DNA of 5,387 bases from an uncultured Clostridia bacterium (GTDB taxonomy: Bacteria; Bacillota; Clostridia; Oscillospirales; Oscillospiraceae). The DNA lies in contig CAMGRA010000067.1 of NCBI GenBank assembly GCA_946061345.1, positions 1 to 5,387 of the forward strand, in the 5' to 3' direction. The notes below the pieces were generated by a model, which ran no database searches, had not been told where the DNA came from, and was given only the letters and a program-made list of their open reading frames with translations. Position numbers and translations under genes: made by a program. The first letter of the stretch is position 1; every line of letters starts with the position of its first letter. Shown here in pieces: positions 1 to 4,182 of the stretch.

Positions 1-1167
1 AAGCCCGGCAAGGCCCAGTTGGACCTGGTCAGCGATATGCTGACCGTCCTGACCGACCCCGCCGACTGCATGGACGGCGGCGTCGACGTGCGCAACTACG
101 GCGAGCTGACCGGTATCCCGTCGGCCAAGCGTCTGTTTGCAGACCTCCTCGGCACCGCGCCGGAGGAGATTCTCGTGGGCGGAAACGCCAGTCTGAACCT
201 GATGTATGACCTGATCGCCAAGGCCTATACCCACGGACTGCTCCATTCCCGGCGTCCCTGGAGCAAGGAAGAGACGGTGAAATTTCTCTGTCCCTCCCCC
301 GGCTATGACCGGCACTTCAAGATTTGTACATCCTTCGGCATGGAGATGATCACCATTCCCATGACGGCTGACGGCCCCGATATGGATGCGGTGGAGAAAG
401 CGGTCAAGGATCCGGCGGTCAAGGGCATGTGGTGTGTTCCCAAGTATTCCAACCCGGAGGGCATCGTCTACAGCGACGCCGTGGTGGACCGTATCGCCGC
501 CCTCCGACCCGCCGCGCCGGACTTCGCCCTCATGTGGGACAACGCCTACTGTGTCCATGAGATCTACGGCGAATTTGTCCCCTTCCGTGACATTCTGACC
601 CTCTGCCGGGAGCAGGGCAACGCCGACATGGTCTACGAATTCGCCTCCACGTCGAAGATCACCTTCCCCGGTGCGGGCGTGGCCGTCATGGCTGCCAGCC
701 GGGACAACCAGAAGTACTACGAGAGCCTGCTGACCTACCAGACCATCAGCTACGACAAGGTCAACCAGCTGCGCCATGTGCGCTATCTCAAGGACAAGGC
801 CGGCGTTCTGGCCCTGATGCAGCGCCACGCCGCTATTCTCGCCCCCAAATTCACCGCCGTTCTGGATGCCCTGCGGACCGAGATCGCGCCCCTGCAGATC
901 GCCACCTGGACCGAGCCCAAGGGCGGCTATTTCGTGTCGGTCAACGCCATGCCCGGCACCGCCAAACGGGTGGTCGCCCTGATGAAGGAGGCCGGTGTCA
1001 TCCTGACCGGCGCAGGAGCCACCTATCCCTACGGCAAGGACCCGGCGGACAGCAACATCCGCATCGCCCCCAGCCTCCCGCCGGTGGAGGAGCTGCAGCA
1101 GGCCATGGAGGTCTTCTGCCTGTGTATGCGCATCGCCGCCCTGGAAAAATTGAGCGCGGAAGGATAA
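1..1167 (+). CDS. PLP-dependent aminotransferase, MocR-like aspartate aminotransferase type (5' truncated)
   Basis: The reading frame is open from base 1 and ends at TAA 1165-1167, giving 388 visible residues. The first codons read KPGKAQLDL, which matches the internal RGKP..QLDL region of this family. The true start therefore lies upstream and roughly 35-45 residues are missing; the in-frame TTG at 19 is not the start. Family signatures, numbered from the first codon: the RNYGELTGIP segment near 29-38, a GGNASLNLMYD stretch, FLCPSPGYDRHF, VPKYSNPEG, the PLP-contacting WDNAY with Asp180, and FASTSKITFPGAG with the presumed Schiff-base Lys219. Near the C-terminus come PKGGYF and NIRIAPS, the latter holding the substrate-carboxylate Arg. 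These place it in the fold-type I group called Aminotran_MocR, some members of which are aspartate aminotransferases (aspartate plus 2-oxoglutarate to oxaloacetate plus glutamate). It has no MocR DNA-binding domain in the visible part. It should be cytosolic. The amino-acid substrate cannot be settled from sequence, and the gene seems to belong to a transcription unit entering from the left. Confidence 0.9.
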   Translation, partial: KPGKAQLDLVSDMLTVLTDPADCMDGGVDVRNYGELTGIPSAKRLFADLLGTAPEEILVGGNASLNLMYDLIAKAYTHGLLHSRRPWSKEETVKFLCPSPGYDRHFKICTSFGMEMITIPMTADGPDMDAVEKAVKDPAVKGMWCVPKYSNPEGIVYSDAVVDRIAALRPAAPDFALMWDNAYCVHEIYGEFVPFRDILTLCREQGNADMVYEFASTSKITFPGAGVAVMAASRDNQKYYESLLTYQTISYDKVNQLRHVRYLKDKAGVLALMQRHAAILAPKFTAVLDALRTEIAPLQIATWTEPKGGYFVSVNAMPGTAKRVVALMKEAGVILTGAGATYPYGKDPADSNIRIAPSLPPVEELQQAMEVFCLCMRIAALEKLSAEG

Positions 1168-1208
1168 AACGGACGATTTCCTGAGAAGAATTTCACTTAT
1201 ATGAGAGT

Positions 1209-1228
1209 CAGTCCGGTTTATCGGACTG
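1209..1228. promoter_or_regulatory. Perfect 7-bp inverted repeat overlapping the -35 region (possible operator or weak terminator)
   Basis: CAGTCCG at 1209-1215 is matched by its exact reverse complement CGGACTG at 1222-1228 around a 6-nt centre, GTTTAT. It lies 41 bp after the aminotransferase stop and spans the place where the -35 box of the 1235-1243 promoter should be. That position suits an operator for a dimeric repressor or activator. As RNA it could form a short hairpin followed by TAAATTT, so a weak intrinsic terminator for the aminotransferase is the alternative; the downstream U-tract is poor. The dyad is seen directly; its role is inference. Confidence 0.5.
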
Positions 1229-1234
1229 TAAATT

Positions 1235-1243
1235 TGCTATACT
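1235..1243 (+). promoter_or_regulatory. Extended -10 sigma-A promoter for the truA-cca operon
   Basis: TG-C-TATACT (TG at 1235-1236, hexamer 1238-1243) differs from the extended -10 consensus TGnTATAAT at one base. No good TTGACA lies 16-18 bp upstream: 1215-1220 reads GGTTTA, inside the dyad. This fits an extended -10 promoter that needs little -35 contact or depends on a regulator. Transcription would begin near 1250, giving an untranslated leader of about 48 nt before the ATG at 1298. It sits in the only AT-rich gap ahead of the five-gene unit. Confidence 0.6.
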
Positions 1244-1255
1244 CAGCGCAAATGA

Positions 1256-1276
1256 GGGAGCCGGAAACGGCCTCCC
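1256..1276 (+). other. GAAA-tetraloop hairpin in the presumed 5' UTR
   Basis: GGGAGCCG (1256-1263) pairs with CGG plus CTCCC (1268-1270 and 1272-1276) around a GAAA tetraloop (1264-1267), with a single bulged C at 1271. CAGCG (1244-1248) could also pair with CGCTG (1276-1280), but it probably lies just upstream of the transcription start. No T-run follows, so this is not an intrinsic terminator. The stem ends 6 nt before the AAAGGA ribosome site at 1283-1288 and leaves that site free. It could stabilise the 5' end of the mRNA or tune initiation; this role is inferred. Confidence 0.5.
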
Positions 1277-1297
1277 GCTGCGAAAGGATGAAAGAGC

Positions 1298-1429
1298 ATG
1301 CGCTGGGATATTATAGCGATCAGAGGACATTACGAGGTTTTCGCCGACGGACGCTTTCTGTTTTCGGCGGACACCAAAGCGGAAGCCATGGAGGAGCTGG
1401 AAACGTGGGAGGACGCACTTATCGCCTGA
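1298..1429 (+). CDS. Small conserved-looking hypothetical protein, 43 aa, leader of the truA operon
   Basis: This short ORF runs from ATG 1298 to TGA 1427-1429. An AAAGGA site at 1283-1288 lies 9 nt upstream of the start. The protein begins MRWDIIAIRGHYEVFADG and continues through FLFSADTKAEAMEELE to a Trp-containing acidic end. The order is basic/aromatic start, two probable beta strands joined by an Asp-Gly turn, then an amphipathic acidic helix of about 15 residues. It has no signal peptide, membrane segment or cysteines, so it should be cytosolic. It resembles, from memory, short unnamed Clostridia proteins with an RGH.EV...G.F..SADT..EA pattern; I cannot confirm that here. It is the first gene after the promoter, and the GTG start and Shine-Dalgarno site of truA lie inside its last 40 bases, so its translation probably helps open truA. 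Its function is unknown. A purely regulatory leader peptide is possible, but the coherent folding pattern argues for a real protein. Confidence 0.7.
   Translation: MRWDIIAIRGHYEVFADGRFLFSADTKAEAMEELETWEDALIA
1390..1396 (+). promoter_or_regulatory. Shine-Dalgarno site that sets the truA GTG start
   Basis: GGAGGAG lies 8 nt before GTG 1405, the best ribosome site in this part of the window. It sits inside the coding sequence of the 43-aa leader protein. It supports the GTG over the in-frame ATGs at 1201, 1252 and 1288, of which the last has its GAAAGG directly abutting the start codon with no spacer. Confidence 0.75.
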
Positions 1430-2148
1430 CGCTGTGCTACGACGGCACGCGCTACCGTGGCTGGCAGCGGCTGCCGGACACAGAGCTGACGATCCAGGGC
1501 AAGGTCGAAGCAGCCCTGTCGAAGATTTTCGGCAGCCCGATCGAGATCTCCGGCAGCGGCAGGACCGACGCCGGTGTCCATGCCCGGGCGCAGGTGGCCT
1601 CCTTCCACGCTCCGGAGCGGCCCTTAGCACCCCTGCTGCGGCAGCTTCGGCAGCTTCTGCCGCCGGACATCGGCGCGGTGTCTCTGGAATACGCCGCCGA
1701 GCGCTTCCATGCCCGCCTGTGCGCCACGGAAAAGACCTACGTCTACCGTCTCTGGAACAGCGACGCGCCGGACGTTTTTGAACGCCGCTGGCGCATCCCC
1801 CTGCCGGACAGCCTGGACTTTGCGGCCATGGAGCGCGCCGCGTCCCATTTGACGGGGACCCATGAATTTCTGGCCTTCTGCTCCAACCGCCATTTTAAGA
1901 AATCCTCCGTCCGCACATTGAAGCGGCTGGAAATTCACCGCGACGGCGCGGAGGTACGCTTTGTCCTCACCGCCGACGGCTTTCTCTACAATATGGCACG
2001 AATTCTGGTGGGCACGCTGTTAGAAGTAGGGCTGGGAAAGCGGGAGGCGGCTTCCGTCCCGTCGCTTTTTGAGGAAAAGACCCGCGCTCTGGCCGGGCCG
2101 ACCGCTCCCGCCGGAGGACTTTGCCTTTGGGAGGTGCGTTACGATTGA
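1405..2148 (+). CDS. truA: tRNA pseudouridine(38-40) synthase TruA
   Basis: TruA converts uridine to pseudouridine at positions 38, 39 and 40 of the tRNA anticodon arm. From the GTG at 1405 the protein has 247 residues, normal for the family, and begins directly at the conserved first strand (YRLTLCYDGTRYRGWQ, 6-21). The catalytic loop GSGRTDAGVHA is present with nucleophile Asp55. Further family landmarks are FHAR at 101-104, KTYVYRLWN at 110-118, GFLYNMARILVGTLLEVGLGK at about 192-212, and the C-terminal PTAPAGGLCLWEVRY. The same frame is open back to an ATG at 1201, giving 315 aa, but those extra 68 residues show no TruA features and overlap the promoter, the hairpin and another gene, so I reject that start. 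The start overlaps the leader ORF by 25 nt, and the stop overlaps the next start by 4 nt. One oddity is a 9-bp tandem repeat at 1639-1656 that encodes RQLRQL where many TruA proteins have an ALN-type segment before LLP.DI. Confidence 0.96.
   Translation: MGGRTYRLTLCYDGTRYRGWQRLPDTELTIQGKVEAALSKIFGSPIEISGSGRTDAGVHARAQVASFHAPERPLAPLLRQLRQLLPPDIGAVSLEYAAERFHARLCATEKTYVYRLWNSDAPDVFERRWRIPLPDSLDFAAMERAASHLTGTHEFLAFCSNRHFKKSSVRTLKRLEIHRDGAEVRFVLTADGFLYNMARILVGTLLEVGLGKREAASVPSLFEEKTRALAGPTAPAGGLCLWEVRYD
2129..2135 (+). promoter_or_regulatory. Shine-Dalgarno site for the TTG start of the ArsC-like gene
   Basis: GGGAGGT lies inside the end of truA, 9 nt before TTG 2145. It is a strong match to the anti-Shine-Dalgarno sequence and supports use of the rare TTG start. 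No in-frame ATG lies close to the family's usual N-terminus. Confidence 0.65.
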
Positions 2149-2498
2149 ACATTCAGATCTTCGGCAAAAGCAAGTGCTTTGACACGAAAAAAGCCGAACG
2201 TTATTTTAAGGAACGGCGCATCAGGGTGCAGAACATCGACCTTCTGCGCTACGGGATGTCCGGCGGCGAGTTTGACAGCGTGCTGCGGGCAGTTGGCGGC
2301 GTGGACAAGCTCATCGACTGGGACAAACGCGCCCCGGAGATCGACCTGATGCGCTATATGGATGACCCCGCCGCCAAGGAGGACAAGCTCTTTGACCACC
2401 CGGAGCTGATGAAGACGCCGGTGGTGCGCAACGGCAGGCGGGCCACGGTGGGCTACTGCCCCGATGTCTGGAAGCAATGGGAGGAAGAAGGAAAATGA
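2145..2498 (+). CDS. ArsC/Spx-family thioredoxin-fold protein (arsenate reductase-like, COG1393 type)
   Basis: This 117-residue cytosolic protein has the ArsC/Spx/YffB fold. From the TTG start it reads MNIQIFGKSKCFDTKKAERYF, the expected first beta strand, the redox loop with Cys11 and the first helix. A helical middle follows (about 40-80), then MKTPVVRNGRRATVGYCPDVWKQW (about 89-112) with the probable cis-proline Pro92 and a second Cys105. The active site holds one cysteine in CFDT, not the CxxC of classical Spx. The Arg before the cis-proline that is typical of arsenate reductases (R-P) is Thr here. Both points make true arsenate reduction doubtful. The related Spx/MgsR proteins bind RNA polymerase and YffB is poorly characterised, so a redox or regulatory role is equally possible. 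The start TTGA overlaps the truA stop (4 nt) and the stop overlaps the next ATG (4 nt), so it is co-transcribed with tRNA genes. An in-frame TTG at 2121 would add eight non-homologous residues. Confidence 0.85.
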   Translation: MNIQIFGKSKCFDTKKAERYFKERRIRVQNIDLLRYGMSGGEFDSVLRAVGGVDKLIDWDKRAPEIDLMRYMDDPAAKEDKLFDHPELMKTPVVRNGRRATVGYCPDVWKQWEEEGK

Positions 2499-2764
2499 AT
2501 TACAAGACCTGTCTCGTGGTGCGGACCGTCTGCAACGTGCTGGCCATTTTGGCTGCCGTTGCGGTGCTGATTTTGCCCCGCACCGTATTTCCCGAGGGCC
2601 TGGGCGTCTGGAACCACGTGCTGCTCATCGGCGCGGTGGTGCTGGTGCTGGCCGGAGCCGTGATCAAGGCGGTGTTCTACCGCTGCCCCCACTGCGGCGA
2701 ATTCCTCCCCGTCAAGGGCAAGACGCCGGACACCTGCCCGAATTGCGGCGAGTCTCTGAAATGA
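2495..2764 (+). CDS. Small two-helix membrane protein with C-terminal zinc ribbon
   Basis: The 89-residue protein begins at ATG 2495, which overlaps the preceding TGA as ATGA, with GGGAGG at 2479-2484 located 10 nt upstream. A farther in-frame ATG at 2477 would add only MGGRRK. Two hydrophobic segments are clear: about residues 7-28 (CLVVRTVCNVLAILAAVAVLI) and 41-62 (HVLLIGAVVLVLAGAVIKAV), joined by a short loop. After the second helix comes a CPHC...CPNC pair with Cys64, Cys67, Cys81 and Cys84, a classic rubredoxin-like/zinc-ribbon knuckle pair. With a short basic N-terminus, both ends probably face the cytoplasm, which would put the ribbon on the inner side. No enzyme motif is present and I cannot name a function. 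Such proteins are common hypotheticals in Clostridia. It lies between the ArsC-like gene and cca, with 4-nt overlaps on both sides, so its expression is tied to theirs. Confidence 0.85.
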   Translation: MNYKTCLVVRTVCNVLAILAAVAVLILPRTVFPEGLGVWNHVLLIGAVVLVLAGAVIKAVFYRCPHCGEFLPVKGKTPDTCPNCGESLK

Positions 2765-4122
2765 TGGAACGGACGATCTTTCTTCCCGACCGGGTCAAGA
2801 CCCTCCTGCAGCGCCTGCGGGAGGGCGGTTTTGCCGCCTACGCCGTGGGTGGCTGCGTCCGGGACAGCCTGCTGGGCCTGACGCCCCAGGACTGGGACCT
2901 GTGCACCGACGCCCGTCCCGACCAGACCGCCGCCTGTTTTTCCGATCTGCGGACGGTGCTGACCGGCGCGCAGTACGGCACGGTGACGGTGATTTCGGAC
3001 GAGCAGTCCTTTGAGATCACCACCTTTCGGGCCGAATCCGGCTATTCCGACCGCCGTCATCCCGACGGCGTTCTTTTTCTCGGCAGCCTGCGGGAGGACC
3101 TGTCCCGCCGGGATTTCACCGTCAACGCCATGGCCGCCGGAGAGGACGGCCGGGTCATCGACTGCTTCGGCGGCGCGGAAGACCTGAAAAACGGCGTTCT
3201 GCGCTGTGTGGGCGACCCGGAAAAGCGCTTTTCCGAGGACGCCCTGCGGATGCTGCGGGCGCTGCGCTTTGCCGCCCGTCTGGGCTTCACCATCGAGGAG
3301 GCCACCGCCGCCGCCATCCACGCCCAAAAGGACGCTCTCGGCCTCGTTGCGCCGGAGCGTCTGAAAAAAGAGCTGACGGGGCTTCTCTGCGGCCCTGATG
3401 CGGCGCGGCTTTTGGCGGAGTACGCCGACGTGGTCTGCGTCCTGATCCCGGAGCTGCGGGCCTGCATGGGCTTTCGACAGTTCAACCGCCACCACGCTTA
3501 TGACGTCTGGGGCCACACGCTGGCTGCCCTGAACGTGGCCGAGCCGGAGCCGCTGCTCCGTCTGTCCGTTCTTTTCCACGATATCGGAAAGCCGTCGGTG
3601 TTCACCTTTGACAAGCAGCTCGTGGGGCATTTTTACGGTCACGCCGCCGTCAGCGCCGCCATGACGGAGGACATTCTGCGGCGGCTGCGGTTCGACGGCG
3701 AGACGGTTCGCCGGGTGACGGCCCTGGTGGCCGCCCACGACTTTCACCTCTTTGACCTGAACGAAAAACGGGTCCGGCGGCTCCTGTCAAAATACGGCGA
3801 GGCCACGCTGCGGCAGCTTCTGCGCCTGCGGCGCGCCGACGTGCTGGGCAAGGGGCTGTCGGGCAGCGAAGGGATCGAAGGTGTCATCGCCGATGCCCAG
3901 GCTCTGCTGGACCGGGTGCTGTCCCAGCAGGGCTGCTTCTCCCTGGCACAGCTTGCCGTGAACGGCAACGATCTGCTGGCTCTGGGCATCCCCCGGGGCA
4001 GGGCAGTGGGCCTTCTGCTGCAGCGGCTTCTGGACGCGGTGGTAGACGGTTCTCTGCCCAACGAGCGGGAGGCTCTTGTGCAGTATGCACAATATTTTTC
4101 CAGTGAAGCGAAAACGAATTGA
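2761..4122 (+). CDS. cca: CCA-adding tRNA nucleotidyltransferase (class II, with HD domain)
   Basis: The enzyme adds or repairs the 3'-terminal CCA of tRNA using CTP and ATP. It has 453 residues from ATG 2761; a second ATG at 2764 follows at once. The N-terminal nucleotidyltransferase domain has AYAVGGCVRDSLLG (26-39) and DWDLCTDA with metal-binding Asp44 and Asp46. These are followed by RRDFTVNAMA (116-125) and the EDALRMLRALRFAARLGF motif (159-176), which belongs to the nucleotide-selecting neck. A central HD domain carries His252 in WGHTLAALN, His273-Asp274 in FHDIGKP, and RADVLGKG around Asp360. The C-terminal NGNDLLALGIPRGRAVG block (401-417) is the usual end domain of HD-containing CCA enzymes. 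A pure poly(A) polymerase is less likely given this architecture and length. The frame is open upstream to 2464, but that stretch is a shadow of the membrane gene with low-complexity Arg/Gly-rich residues. The start overlaps the previous stop as ATGA; the ribosome site is weak, suggesting reinitiation. It is the last gene of the operon, and no terminator hairpin follows. Confidence 0.95.
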   Translation: MMERTIFLPDRVKTLLQRLREGGFAAYAVGGCVRDSLLGLTPQDWDLCTDARPDQTAACFSDLRTVLTGAQYGTVTVISDEQSFEITTFRAESGYSDRRHPDGVLFLGSLREDLSRRDFTVNAMAAGEDGRVIDCFGGAEDLKNGVLRCVGDPEKRFSEDALRMLRALRFAARLGFTIEEATAAAIHAQKDALGLVAPERLKKELTGLLCGPDAARLLAEYADVVCVLIPELRACMGFRQFNRHHAYDVWGHTLAALNVAEPEPLLRLSVLFHDIGKPSVFTFDKQLVGHFYGHAAVSAAMTEDILRRLRFDGETVRRVTALVAAHDFHLFDLNEKRVRRLLSKYGEATLRQLLRLRRADVLGKGLSGSEGIEGVIADAQALLDRVLSQQGCFSLAQLAVNGNDLLALGIPRGRAVGLLLQRLLDAVVDGSLPNEREALVQYAQYFSSEAKTN

Positions 4123-4147
4123 CAAATCTGAGAAAACTTAGTAGAAT
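4119..4147 (+). promoter_or_regulatory. Near-consensus sigma-A promoter for the guanine deaminase gene
   Basis: TTGACA (4119-4124) and TAGAAT (4142-4147) are separated by exactly 17 bp; the -35 box is perfect and the -10 box differs from TATAAT at one base. The -35 box contains the cca stop codon (TGA 4120-4122). Transcription should begin near 4154, leaving a leader of about 29 nt, too short for a purine riboswitch. The spacer contains an imperfect small dyad, CTGAG-AAAA-CTTAG (4128-4141), which might be an operator, but it is weak. No intrinsic terminator is visible between cca and this gene, so read-through from the operon may add to its expression. Confidence 0.8.
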
Positions 4148-4182
4148 AGATATTTGGAAATAACTCTGTGAGGAGAATCAGT

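Noticed and set aside
1256..1280. Hairpin as an intrinsic terminator
   Set aside because: No T-run follows the stem; the next bases are GC-rich and lead into a ribosome site and coding sequence.
1201..1404. N-terminal extension of truA to ATG 1201, 1252 or 1288
   Set aside because: The added residues have no TruA similarity and cross the dyad, promoter, hairpin and small ORF. The GTG at 1405 has a much better ribosome site and gives the standard protein length.
1208..1938. Several overlapping minus-strand ORFs of 91-140 codons over truA
   Set aside because: They are Arg/Ser/Pro-rich translations opposite a conserved enzyme gene, typical of GC-rich antisense frames.
2464..2760. 99-codon upstream extension of cca
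   Set aside because: It is a shadow of the zinc-ribbon membrane gene, Arg/Gly-rich and without homology. The nucleotidyltransferase begins normally at ATG 2761.
2677..3747. 356-codon minus-strand ORF
   Set aside because: It is antisense to the well-supported cca gene. The product is low-complexity (Gly, Gln, Val, Arg) with no motif and no promoter or ribosome site in a plausible place.
4148..4182. Possible purine riboswitch ahead of guanine deaminase
   Set aside because: The leader from the predicted start is only about 29 nt, with no paired-loop architecture or conserved purine-aptamer core.
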